DNA of 64,000 bases from Plantago elongata (lineage: Eukaryota; Streptophyta; Magnoliopsida; Lamiales; Plantaginaceae), in assembly GCA_036897095.1 (NCBI GenBank), contig JAYMSP010000170.1, positions 1 through 64,000 on the forward strand, given 5' to 3'. Below are positions 23,239-35,940 of this stretch, piece after piece; positions within the stretch are counted from its first letter, which is position 1; the number at the start of each line of letters is the position of its first letter. A program made the position numbers and the translations under genes. The notes below the pieces were generated by a model, which was given only the letters and a program-made list of their open reading frames with translations, had not been told where the DNA came from and did not search any database.

Positions 23239-24540
23239 AATTAAACTTTCGGCATTTACAAAGTTCTAAAATCTTAGTTGATTTTGTAGAACTAATTGAG
23301 CAGAGTAGATGAATATTCGATTCATACAAGTTACTCCCTTATCTTCAATCTAATAAAAAAAAAAAAAGTTGACCGACTGAGTATCAAGACATGCTCAGTT
23401 AGAGGGTAATGTATATTCAAAATCCTCTGGATGACTTTTAGGATGTGTCGCGTATGATACGCTTGATCGTGTAACATGCTATCTACATAATTTCTAGATA
23501 GAAAACTATCTTCACCATGATAACTCGTCTTTGGTGCATCCTTAATTAACACGAGGAGGATAAGACTTGTCCTTCCTCATCACCAATTAAGTTCAACCAT
23601 CTTTTCAAATCCAACTTGTTGTGTATTGTTAAGTGTAATTTTTTATAAACAATGATAATGAAAATGAATTTTCAGTTTTAAATTTTAAAATTTATATTGA
23701 AATATATTATCATGTAAATATAAAATGTTAGATTCTTTCATAAGAGCGTCTGTAAAGGGATTGTTCCGATTCCTCTCACTATCCGAATCAATACCATTTC
23801 ATTTACTTACATCTCCCAATCTAGCAAACTTTCATCAAAGAAGTTATAGCCTAACAATAGACCAAGCATGTACACATTGTCTATACATTGTAAAAAGTGG
23901 CATTTCATTGATGTTATTCAACACAATGGAGGGATTATTAGTTGTCATTTTTAGGTCATAATTATGAACCTAGCTACCACACTCAACCAAAAACTGATTA
24001 TCCAAGCGTTGCATAAAATTATTAGGACCGTTGATTTGTGTATAGTGAGAATTGAGATGGTCATGTCCCTCATGTAGTCTGTCTCTTAGCATGCATGTGC
24101 AATTAATCTTAGCTCGATCGATATATACAGTAATTACAAGGGTCACTAGATAGACTATAAGGACAACCACATATGTACTACAATAGTTCACATTTAATGG
24201 CACAAATTGGGAGAGTGGAGAATAGCCTAAGGTTAGGGGGGTCCGATCAAACTTAATTTCATTTTCATGATAGCCTGTTTACTTATCAGCCACGTTTAAA
24301 TTCATCTAATATAGTTGGCTCATAGCTGCTAGTAAATCGACAATAATGATATATAAGTTACTTCAAGTATCCCGGTACAAGTGAAGATACAGTATATGAT
24401 AAACTATATGCCTTTATATATGAGTTGGTGTAATATCCAATGAACAATCACCATCACGTTTCAGATATTCATAAAATACGATAAAATACATTAAACAATT
24501 TGTTTCTTATCATCGTAGTTAGATACCTTCTATGATACAA

Positions 24541-25407
24541 GGGAAAATTACATATTGGTCACATTTCCAATACTTTACTACATAACAACCATACATATAT
24601 ACTTTCCTACAATTTAAGCACCTTTTATCTGATTTTTTCAATATGGCTTCAATATAATTCGATTTTTTTCCTAAATAAACATCTTTTGATTATGTCAATT
24701 AATACGTTTGATGAATGTAATTTTAGTAGTATATAAAATTAAATTTTCATAATCTTTTTCCATATAAAATCTCCAAGCATCGTACATAACCCAATTTCCT
24801 TTCAATTTTTTATTGAATCGTCCTTTTTCATATATAATGATGTTTGATAATTAATAACCAAGCATCTATTTTATTGAATTTACTTTCAAGCACCATATGA
24901 GGGTGCTTGCTAATTATCAAACATCTTTTATATAACGATATGATACTTGTTGATTAGATTTATTACTTGTTATACATGATGATATGATGCTTCTTAATTA
25001 GATTTGTTAGTTGTGATGTTTGAAAGAGTGATGATGCTTGTATAATTTCATTTGATGTTTGCATAAATTCTATTAGGACACTTACTGTTATATTTTTGTT
25101 GTAATTCTCATAATTATACTTGATATGATTACTAATATGCTTGCTATTTTCAAAATAATTTGAACTGGTCGTCTGTTTTTTTAATTTGAGAGAATCTTAA
25201 TTATCAAAATGTTTAATTTGATTAGATATATGCATATAAGGATATATTTCACTAAGAAAGGTAAGGTTATATATAAAAGTTACTAAAAAAGTTATTAAAA
25301 TTAAGAAGATGACTATTTGTAGAAAATTTTAATTAAATTGTAGGATATCTTTTATATATAATTAATGTATTTTATATTTTTAGGGGTGATTAATTTGTAA
25401 TTTTTCA
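24541..25407. mobile_element. Non-autonomous Mutator-like element (MITE), copy 1, 867 bp
   Basis: The left end begins GGGAAAATTACATATTGGT; the reverse complement of the right end begins TGAAAAATTACAAATTAAT. A second shared stretch (CCTACAATTTAA) lies further in on both sides. It is flanked by ATGATACAA (24,532-24,540) and ATGATACAG (25,408-25,416), a 9-bp duplication with one mismatch; nine bases is the Mutator-superfamily length. No transposase frame is present. The interior carries AAGCATC-like words in the left half and their complement GATGCTT in the right half, as in the related element at 57,750. The ends align with that copy as GGGA-AATTACAAATTAGT. Confidence 0.8.
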
Positions 25408-25940
25408 ATGATACAGAGGTAGACTTGCAATTGTTGGAAACTTGCATGGTTAACATCTATATATGCAACCAACTACTGACATTCTCAATGACATAAAAAA
25501 AATCAGAAAAATCAGGGACAAACTATATACCAACCCAATTTGACTACCTATATTAAATTGTGGTGCCTTCTAGATTCAAGTCCTTCATGCATTCAAGTTC
25601 ATAATTAAGTGAAAGTGCATAAAAGACTCAAAATTCCATCGATCAGCTGAACAAATCTTTCATACAATTGACTTTTTCATAGTGTTGCTACAAATCACCC
25701 ACGTTATGCAAGAATTTAGTGGAATCCACACTTGTTATTTGAATCATTTCTACCTACATTGTCTTTAAAAGTAATCATAAATCCAATTTAAATACTTACT
25801 CACAAAATAGTCTATTGTCTTTGTAATTCAGGGAAAGAGTATAAACATCACTGCCATTTTAATTGTCTTAGCCATTTGAAAATGTACCAGCTGGTCACCG
25901 AACATATCTAGAGAAATTACTTAATGCAACCTACTATAAA

Positions 25941-26113
25941 CAATTTGTTTAGTAAAACTAGTTTTGTTTTTTTTCTTTCCAAAGAACTTAGTTGATTAAT
26001 TTCTCAAACCAGCTAGCTTTTTTAAGAAGCCGTAAGTTTGCATAACGAGCTTTTATAAAATAAAAAACACACGGAGCTGAAAAACTAACTAAAAGACTAG
26101 TGGTAAACATGAC
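25941..26113. mobile_element. Small hAT-type MITE candidate
   Basis: The left end has TGTTTAGTAAAACTAG; the right end, reverse-complemented, reads GGTCATGTTTACCACTAG. Together they form an imperfect terminal inverted repeat of about 13-15 bases. There is no coding capacity. The superfamily is a guess from the end sequence. Confidence 0.4.
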
Positions 26114-26727
26114 CTATATCAGTTTTTCACATATCCATCTGTCAAAGTGTAAGTAATTTCGTGTTCTTGTAATAATGTAATTAAATTTTAAAAGAAAACA
26201 TAAAGTAATTTCAAAACCTTTTAAGATAGCCACTAGATCGGTAGATGCTCCAAACCAGGAGCACCACATTGGGTATGAAATGTGAATCTGACTAGATTCC
26301 AAATATCGAGCCCTTATAGATAATACGTCTATTTATAAGTTTTACAAGTTTGAGTTTTTAACTTTTACATGTTTAAATTAATCTCGTTATATACTCTTTA
26401 ACTGTTTAAAGGTGTATGGACAATTAATATCGAGAACACGAGGGGGAGTTTCAATTATTTGAAAACCGGGCGGGGACGAATCCTGCAATTGGCAAGCAGT
26501 GAATAAAGAAATGATTCTGTTACCAAATACAGGCAAGACAAGTAACTAACAGTACTGTACTCAATCAAACTGTTTCTTCTTCCCTCCTAAAATCAGATGA
26601 ATTTCCAACCTACCATCATCTACCACTCCAATCAAGCTCTTTGCCTTGTCCCTTTCCTCTAACTGCATTTCTTGCATCATCATCACTCAATTTACCCCAA
26701 AAAAAACAAATTCAAAAACCCAATTCA

Positions 26728-26898
26728 ATGTACACACCAATTTATTGCAGCCTCCATGGTTGTTGCCTTAACCCATCTTCCACACATACTTTTATATCTC
26801 CTCCAAACCAACCCACAATAGTACCACCATTTGCTAATACTGTTCTGGGTTTTGGTTTTCTTCCAAACCATGTTTCCATTAGGCCCGAATGGGGGTGA
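26728..26898 (+). other. Upstream ORF overlapping the ABCG start
   Basis: An ATG at 26,728 opens a 56-residue frame that ends at 26,898, past the ABCG start codon at 26,870 and in another frame. If the leader begins upstream of 26,728, most scanning ribosomes would meet this ATG first. The peptide has no recognised family. Confidence 0.35.
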
Positions 26899-29800
26899 TG
26901 AGGAGGCGCTAGTGCTGGCTGCATTACAGAGGTCGCCTACTTACGATAGAGCCCGGTTTGCGCTTTTTCAGAATCTTTCGGGTGAGCTTGCGTTGGTTGA
27001 CGTTGGTGGAGGGGTGAAGGATAAGGAGCAGAAGCAGGTGGTTGTGGATAGGCTGGTTGGTGCGATCAATGAGGATATTGAAGGGTTTTTTAAGAGAGTC
27101 AGGCAGAGATTTGATAAGTAAGTGTATGTGTTTTTTTAGTTTGGGTTCTACGTGTTTGATGAAATTACTGAGTCGTTGTTATTGCTCTTGTGTTTGGGAG
27201 GAAGTTTTGTTATTGAATGAACGGTTATTTAGCTGATTATGAGCTCTGAGGCTGTTAATTTTGGTCAAATGTGAGAAATGCAATTGGCAATTGTTGTTTG
27301 ATATGTTCGACATTAACATGTTAAATGTTAGGACTCCCGGAACGAAGCCTTGATATTAAGCATGAGATATTAGTGTATTCGTATGGATAGATGCGTCTGC
27401 TATCCTATACTCTAGCTGGCAGTGCCAATATGCTTGTTAATAATAGTTGGAACATGACTATCTCTTGAGGAATCTCCTTGCTGACAATACGGTGTTCTTT
27501 TCATTTTTTTAATTGTTCATGCACTGTTCTTCTTTGTTGTCAAATATGATATTAGAAGTGAGTCTAGTATTGGCATCGATGATTTGTCTGGTATTCCATA
27601 CTCTAGCTGCCTGTACACATGCTAATGATAGTTGGAGCTGTGCTGTGTACTTTTCGTGAACATGTCTGTTTCTCGAGGAATCTCTTTATTGTTCTTTCTT
27701 GATGATTTGCTGTTTCTCTTACAATTTATTGATGTTCACACAGTGTTGGTCTGGAATTTCCGAAAGTTGAGGTTCGTTTTCAAGCTCTAAATGTGGAGGC
27801 ATTAGTCCATATTGGAGGCAGAGCTTTGCCTACCGTGCCCAATTTTATTCTCGACATGACTGAGGTAGGCGCTTATAGCACAAACATGAAAATAACCAAA
27901 ACATACTTTTTTTTTTTTTTTGGATTAATCTGACAATTCAATCTGGGAATCATGTACAAACCAAGGGCTTTTTGAGGACGATCAGGCTTGTCCCAGGAAG
28001 GAAACAGAAATTTCCTATCTTGAACAACATAAGTGGTATAGTTCGGCCTTCAAGGTATGGTGCGATTAGCCGATTCCCCAGTGAAATATCGAGATGCTAT
28101 ACATTTCATGACTTGATGCTTCTTGAGGTTTATATAGGTTGACTCTGCTTTTGGGCCCTCCAAGCTCAGGAAAGACAACATTTCTCTTGGCTCTTGCAGG
28201 CCGCCTTGCCGAAAGTTTGCAGGTATGACGAATCCTTTAATCCCAGCACCGAATCTTACTTAAGTATGCTGAAAAAGTGCCACACATGGTTTATGATACG
28301 TTTTCAGCTTGTTTTTGTGCAAGTCCTGCATGTGCTTATTACTCGAAGTTTGTTGGATCAGTGGGTTCACAATCTCTATTTTGTTCTCAACAACTTTTGG
28401 ACCCATTTTTAGAGTATAATATGTCTGTGTTGTTCATTCCTGTACATGTCATCTCCATATCTAATATTGTGGTTGTTCAATTCTTACAAATAACATAATT
28501 TAAAGATGGCAGGGAAAGTTACATATAATGGACATAGTCTTGAGGAGTTCACTCCTCAAAGAACTGCGGCTTATGCCAGTCAGCAGGATTGGCACATTGC
28601 TGAAATGACTGTGAGAGAGGTTCTTGAGTTCTCAGGAAACTGTCAAGGTGTTGGATTTAAACAAGGTACGATAAACCAGAAATGCAATATACTATTGCTG
28701 AAACAAAAGGCCTTTAGCATTTTCTTAGTTGTTTGAATTTGGTATAGAAATGCTCATGGAACTACTCAGAAGAGAGAAACTTGCTGGAATAAATCCAGAT
28801 CAAGATCTTGACACATTTATAAAGGTATAGCATCCTGATAGAAGTTGCCTTTTGTTAACATTAATTTTGTTCTTGACATGCTTGTTTTCTCCTAGGCAGT
28901 AGCATTGGGACCGCAGACCAGTTTTCTCGTGGATTACATCATGAAGGTACTCATTTAATTGTTGGATTTTCTTAAGTTCAAGAACGAGGACCACAGCATA
29001 AATCATCCAACAATTTTCTAACTTTGCTACTTGAGTATGTTTTTGCATGTAAACTAGTATCATTTATTCTTCTATTTGGTTAGATGCCCCTTGTATTAAC
29101 ACAAATAATGTTGACTTAAGCCTTCTGAACTTGTTTTCTGCTAACATTTCCGTTCGAGAAAATCACCTTACATACTTTTCTCGGTGATGAAATATTAGAA
29201 CCATAATTTTGTGGTCATACAGTCATACATCAATTATGAGTCCATGATTTTAGCTAGTAAATTGCCTTGGAATATGTTTTGCATCCTTCTGAAACTATAT
29301 GCAAAGATTGTAGGACTTGATATCTGTGCTGATACATTGGTGGGAGATGAAATGCTTAAAGGAATATCTGGGGGCCAAAAGAAGCGGCTTACTACTGGTA
29401 GTTATCGTCCATTACTATAATGTTGCTTAATTTGTTGATGAAGAAATTTACTAAATTTTAACATATGCACTTAACAGCTGAGCTGCTCATGGGATCTTCT
29501 AGGGTTCTTTTCTTGGATGAGATTTCGACGGGCCTTGATAGTTCCACTACCCATCAAATTGTGAAGTATCTTCGGCACATGACTCGTGCACTTGATTTCA
29601 CAACGCTAGTATCTCTCTTGCAACCGGATCCTGAGACTTATGAAATGTTTGATGATGTAATTCTCTTCAGTGAGGGACAAATTGTTTATCAAGGCCCCCG
29701 TGAATCTGCCATCGAGTTTTTCGAAAGTATGGGCTTCAAATGTCCACCTAGGAAAAATGTTGCCGACTTTTTGCAAGAGGTACTTATCTGACGTTCCAAA

Positions 29801-32800
29801 TTTATATCCTTCTTTTATACCTTCCTTAGCTTGACAAATTTTTACCTCTGTAATGCCCTTGTGTAGGTTTTATCTGAAAAGGATCAAAAGCAGTATTGGT
29901 TTCTTAATAGTCGATACACGTATGTACCAGCGTCAAAGTTTGCCGATAATTTTCACTCCTTTTATGTTGGTCATTCATTACTGCGAGAATTGGCCGTTTC
30001 ATTCGATAGACGTTGCAACCACCCAGCAGCCCTCTCAACTAAGAGCTACGGTATAACAAGGGCTAAGCTTCTTGGTATTGGTTTATCCTGGCAGATGCTA
30101 CTACTGAAAAGAAATGCACCCGTTTTTATTTTCAAATTTGTTCAGGTATATTTCTTTGAAATCTCTAGTTATCATTGGCCGTGACCAGTAATGTTATGCG
30201 GCCATAGTTCTATTCTTTGGCTCTCTGAAATGCAAGATGTCAAAATTGCCACCCTTTTTTTTTTCTTTTTCATTTGCAGCTCCTTCTCATTATTTTAATG
30301 ATGATGAGTGTGTTCTTCCGGACGACAATGCATCACAATACACTTGATGATGGAGGCATCTATCTTGGAGCCCTTTACTTTGCCATAGTCATGATTCTTT
30401 TCAATGGTTTTTTGGAGGTTCCCATGTTGATAGCCAAACTCCCTGTTATCTATAAGCACAGAGATCTGCATTTTTATCCTTGCTGGACGTATACCCTCCC
30501 GTCGTGGCTACTGAGTGTTCCCGGTTCCCTTGTGGAATCATTTCTTTGGGTAGCTGGAACATATTATACCATTGGTTTTGATCCTCAAATTACTAGGTTA
30601 TCTTTTATGTATTTCTTTTTGCACTCGATCTGTATTCCTCCCTTTTCCTTTCCATTGAAATTTTAAAACAGGAGATTTGACCTGCTTAATCATGTGCAGA
30701 TGTCTCAGACAGTTCTTCCTATACTTCAGTTTGCACCAGATGTCAATTGGTCTTTTCCGAGTGATGGCATCATTGGGAAGAAACATGGTAGTTGCTAACA
30801 CATTTGGATCTTTCGCTATGCTGGTTGTTATGGTTCTTGGAGGATTTATACTCTCAAGAGGTTATTGATGATGCAAATTTTATTAATAACTATCATGACC
30901 TACACATGTTAGCTTTTATGGATGTACTCTATGTGATTTGTACTGAAATTCCTCCTTGTAACAGATAGCATCCCAGTTTGGTGGATCTGGGGTTACTGGG
31001 TCTCACCTATGATGTATGCTCAAAGTGCAGCTTCAGTAAATGAATTCCTTGGAGATTCCTGGGATAAGGTAAAACCAGTATCTCAATACTTCTGTTTGCA
31101 CTTATCTGTTTACTTTCTTGTTGGTTAACTTCATTGTTCACTAGGCCGAGATTTCTCGCATATCAGTTTTATGTGTAATATGATAACTTGAAAGCTGGAT
31201 ATTTTTCCAGTACACAATTGTGATACTCACCAGATGACAAGGGCATCTCGAGTTTTTTAAACAAGAAAAATGAACTTTGATTGTCTTTTACTTCCTTTTC
31301 CTCAATGAGAAACCCAAAACTCGACGATACTTTTATTATGATATTTTCAGCAAACACTTATTTCTTAAAATTCAATGTGGATAATTTCGAAACATTTCAG
31401 TTAGCTGAGCAAAAACAAAAAAGTTCACTTAATTAATTGGTACCTGATTCTTGACAGAAATTCTGTGCTACCGAAATCAGTTAAAGAAAATTAAAGAAAG
31501 GCCAATTATTTAGCTAACTTTGAGAACACCTATTCTGCTCAAAAGAAAGATTTGAGGAGCTTTATAAAAATCGATTCCTTCTCTGAGTACTCTCTTAATT
31601 AGCAATGTACATTTCATTTTATGTTTTCAATTATCTAGCTGATGATCCCTATTTCCTGTTCTTGTTGTTGTTCTGAGAACAGAAAGCTGGAAACACTAAT
31701 TTGTCTCTGGGAGAAATGCTACTGAAGGTTCGCAGTTTGTTTCCAAATGACTATTGGTATTGGATTGGTGTTGGAGCATTACTTGGATATACTTTACTGT
31801 TCAACACGCTCTTCACTCTCTTTCTGGCCCGCTTAAACCGTAAGTCCGACAAACTGTTAGATGTCATGTTGATTTCCCAAACCAGGAATCCTCCCAACAT
31901 GTCTCTTAGCCCAAAGGACATCAATGAACCGAACACTGAATTTGTCATGTTATACAGTATCTTTGCAGATTGGATTTGGAAGCCCCAATTTTGATCAACG
32001 TCAAAGATATACTTGTCAAATATCTGTAAATTAGGATCTGAAATTTCTACTGATTGGCGTTCAATGACAGTTTTAGAATTTAGTATAATCCTTCCTGCAA
32101 GATGTTAGGATTGCTTAAAGCACGCAGTCAATCTCAGAAAATATCGCAAATAATCATATCAAAGGGACACTAATCTAACCTGTCTCTTGTTTCTTATGCA
32201 GCCCTAGGGACTCAGCAAGTTGTTGTTTCTACCGTGGGTCATCGTGAAAGAAACAAGGGAGAAGATATTGAATCCATAACTTCTTTTGGAGAGTTTTTGG
32301 AACATTCACACTCATTTACTGGTCTGCTGAGAAACTTCGCTTCTAGCTCTATTCCTTTCAAGTTTAACCAGATTTAGCCACGAGGCTTATCTTCATATTC
32401 TCATCTCTCTGCAGGAAAGGGTGCTAAGATACATAGAGGAATGGTCCTTCCGTTTGAACCTCTTTCCATGTGTTTCAGCAACATCAGCTATTATGTGGAC
32501 ATTCCTTTGGTATGCCGTCAACTTAAGTAAAGACTGGGAATCAGGGATATACAAGTTCTATCCATATAGTTTACAACTTAATTACTGATGGGGAATCTGG
32601 AACCCTACTTCTAAATGATACTAATAAACATCATTTTTAAAAACACTGCAAAATAATGTAGATGAGATCAGCACTGTCATACAAGTTCAGGACAAACTAA
32701 TAATGCTTAGATATGTTATTTCTCCATTCTGTGCTTCAGGAACTTAAAGGACAGGGCTTGCTAGAGGATAGGTTACAGCTCTTGGTAGATGTAAGTGGGG

Positions 32801-35567
32801 CATTTCAGCCCGGTGTACTTACCGCATTAATTGGCGTAAGTGGGGCTGGTAAGACTACCCTCATGGATGTTTTAGCCGGCAGGAAAACTGGCGGGCATAT
32901 AGAAGGCAGAATCTGTATTTCTGGATATCCCAAGAACCAAGAAACATTTGCCAGGGTTTCTGGCTACTGTGAACAGACTGATGTTCATTCGCCATGTTTG
33001 ACTGTTCATGAGTCACTTCTATTTTCTGCTTGGCTCCGACTATCTTCTCAGTGTGACGTAGCTACACAAAGAGTAATCTCTCAGTCTCTCTCTGCTTTGT
33101 TTTTTTTTTTATTTTATATTATTCTTTCTTGGGTATGTATCTTGCCTGTTTCAGTTTTGTACTGAACCTACTGCTCAAATCACCTTGAAGAAATAATACC
33201 AGGACAAATTAATAAGTTGGACATTAGAAGAGTGGATATTGAACTCGATTCAATGATGGTCCACCTTTTATTAAAATAAATGGTAGCTTCCACACAACTC
33301 CTAATCAGAGTTTGTATGTATGTTTTATCATCAATTGCAGGCGTTTGTGAATGAGGTGATGGAACTAGTAGAGCTTACTCCCTTACGTGAAGCACTTGTT
33401 GGTGTGCCGGGAGTAAATGGTTTGTCTGTAGAACAAAGGAAGAGGCTTACAATTGCGGTTGAACTTGTTGCCAATCCTTCAATTGTGTTCATGGATGAAC
33501 CTACTTCAGGACTTGATGCAAGGTCTGCGGCCATTGTAATGAGAGCTGTGAGAAACATTGTTGATACTGGTCGAACAATTGTTTGCACTATTCACCAGCC
33601 AAGCATTGATGTTTTTGAATCGTTTGATGAGGTTTTTTCCTGTTACATAGACACATAACATAGTTTATTCATCGTAAATAATTCTTTCATATATATATAA
33701 ACAATTGCCTGATTATCATAACACTTAAATATTTTTGGTCTCACGTCCTCCAGCTTTTGCTCATGAAACGAGGTGGACAACTCATCTATGCTGGTCCATT
33801 GGGCAAAAATTCTGTCAAACTTATTGAGTATTTTCAGGTGAACTATATTTTCGCAAGCATTTCCAGTTCATGTTATTTAGTTGCTGTCTATTGTTGTCTT
33901 ATTATTATAAGTTTCATCTTTGTAAACTGACTGGATGTGGGAATGATACTTTCCTTTGTTTTTACTAGGCTATACCAGGAGTTCGAAAAATAAGACCTGG
34001 ATATAACCCTGCATCTTGGATTCTTGAAGTCACAGAGCCTGCAGAAGAAGCTCGACTTGCTTTGGACTTCGCCAAGATTTATCACCAATCGTCTTTGTTT
34101 CAGTAAGCACACATTCTTCAGATAAAATAAGTTTGTAATATCTTCTTTTGTTTCTTTGCCTGTTTTTTAAATAATTTGATAAGCTGTTAACTTTTCAGGC
34201 AAAATAGGGATCTTATTGAGAAGTTAAGCACACCAGATAAGTGTGCAAATGAATTGAGCTTTCCAAGCAAATACTCTCTCTCATTCTTTGGACAGTTCCA
34301 AGCATGCCTCTGGAAGCAGAACCGTTCATACTGGCGTAACCCACAGTATACTGCTGTGCGCTTCTTCTACACCGTTATTATTTCATTGATGTTTGGAACA
34401 ATATGCTGGAAATATGGTTCAAAAAGGTATGTTTTTTTTCTGGATTTCAACTTCTTGCATGTTATGGATATTACTTCCAGCATGGACTACTGGAGTTTAG
34501 AGGGTTTCTTTTAATTAATTTCAAGTGCTTTGTACTTGTTTGATCTTTCTGTTCGTCATGAATATATAAAGGTCCATATGCTGAAATAGAAATTGCTGTA
34601 TCTTCTCTGCAGAGATACTCAGCAGGATATATTCAACGCAATGGGGTCAATGTATGCAGCTGTATTATTTATCGGAATCACAAACTCTACTTCAGTTCAG
34701 CCAGTGCTTTATGTTGAAAGATTTGTTTCGTACAGAGAGCGAGCTGCAGGAATGTACTCTGCACTACCATTTGCCTTTGCCCAGGTAACTCTTTTTCTCC
34801 TTAATTTTCTTTCCCTTGTAGTAAAAGAATTTACAATTTAACACTTCTCCCATGCTTCTTTTCTAACTTCACACGTTCTTTTTGCAGGTTGCAGTTGAAT
34901 TTCCGTATGTTTGTGTGCAGTCGCTCATGTATTGCTCCATCTTCTATTTCATGGCAGCCTTCGAATGGAACTTATGGAAGTTCCTTTGGTATGTGTACTT
35001 CATGTACTTCACACTAATGTACTTCACCTTCTTTGGAATGATGACAACTTCACTCACGCCGAACCACAACGTTGCTGCAATCCTGGGTGCCCCATTCTTC
35101 ATGTTATGGAACTTGTTCAGTGGCTTCATGATTTCTCATAATGTATAATCTCTGCACTTGAAACTGTGTTTTTCCATTAGTTTCTGATTGTGTGCGACAT
35201 TAGCTAACATAGAGTTTTAGGATCATATAGAACACAGCCTTAATTTTCCTTTCTTTCTCTTCTCCTAATGCTTTTCTTCTGCTTGTGCAATCAGAGGATA
35301 CCTATATGGTGGAGATGGTACTACTGGGCAAATCCAATCGCTTGGAGCTTATACGGACTTCTAACATCCCAATATGGGGACCTAAATGAGCCAGTTAGGC
35401 TTGCTGATGGGATCCATACAGTACCAATAAAGCAGTTGCTTGAAGATCAATTCGGATTCAAGCATGAATTGTTGGGGGTTGCTGGTCTAGTGGTGGTTGG
35501 ATTCTGTATCGTGTTCGCTGTGACTTTCGCTTTTGCAATCAAATTCTTCAACTTCCAAAGGAGATGA
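26870..35567 (+). CDS. ABCG32: Full-size ABC transporter G family, ABCG32/PEC1-like (PDR type)
   Basis: There are 24 exons: 26870-27117, 27744-27864, 27966-28054, 28138-28222, 28506-28665, 28748-28824, 28896-28946, 29307-29397, 29478-29779, 29867-30145, 30280-30596, 30700-30860, 30965-31068, 31683-31839, 32202-32321, 32415-32509, 32740-33072, 33341-33631, 33754-33837, 33969-34102, 34199-34426, 34613-34784, 34888-35142 and 35295-35567. All phases agree, giving 1,408 residues. It is a plasma-membrane exporter; Arabidopsis ABCG32 supplies cutin precursors to the cuticle. The order is the PDR one, NBD-TMD-NBD-TMD. NBD1 has Walker [10 protein letters not shown] (159-167), signature SGGQ (298) and Walker B VLFLDE (317). 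NBD2 has GVSGAGKTT (851), the degenerate signature LSVEQRKR (958) and [11 protein letters not shown] (979). The C-terminus FNFQRR is typical. Oddities: the N-terminus ([19 protein letters not shown]) is shorter than usual and lacks the family's RWAAL tryptophan, and TTAELL replaces the usual TTGELL after the first signature. Confidence 0.94.
27389..27750 (+). repeat. Imperfect direct duplication in ABCG intron 1
   Basis: Two diverged units share TATACTCTAGCTG / CATACTCTAGCTG, AATAGTTGGA / GATAGTTGGA, CTTGAGGAATCTC / CTCGAGGAATCTC and GTTCTTT. They begin near 27,389 and 27,577. The second unit runs up to the splice acceptor CACACAG at 27,743. Confidence 0.65.
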
Positions 35568-35920
35568 ACATATTGACTCACTCATAGCCTTTACTTGTTC
35601 ATCTTAATTTATAGAGATTCAAGGCACTGTATATGTGCCTCTGCCAATTGTGTATATTCCTACATATGGATCTCGAAAAACACACAAAAGCCACTCATAT
35701 ATATGTAATGGGTACATATTTTTGGGCCTTTTTCTTGTAAATGTATTGAAGCAACAAAGAAGAGATGGAAATGTTAAGAGATTTCCAAACGCTTAATTTA
35801 TAGATGGAAGATATATGTATGCATTCTAAGTGATAATTGATATGGAATTAAATTAAATGGGTACTTTAAAATTTTGCCTATGCAAAAGATGGCTATGGAA
35901 GTGTGACACCAAACAATACC

Positions 35921-35940
35921 TTGTGTTGTGTTGTGTTGTG
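35921..35940. repeat. (TTGTG)4 microsatellite
   Basis: Four perfect TTGTG units downstream of the ABCG gene. Confidence 0.9.

Larger units (their letters stand above)
22876..26869. other. 4-kb divergent intergenic region between PnsB3 and the ABCG gene
   Basis: Contains a MITE end at about 23,130-23,240, a 867-bp Mutator-like non-autonomous element at 24,541-25,407, a second MITE at about 25,941-26,113, and otherwise AT-rich DNA with no supported gene. The last 300 bases should be the ABCG promoter and leader. One short open frame lies antisense to PnsB3 exon 1 and is a shadow of it. Confidence 0.5.

Noticed and set aside
24641-25100. AAGCATC/GATGCTT words as a CRISPR-like array
   Set aside because: The word is only seven bases, the spacing is irregular, the host is a plant, and the block lies between transposon ends.
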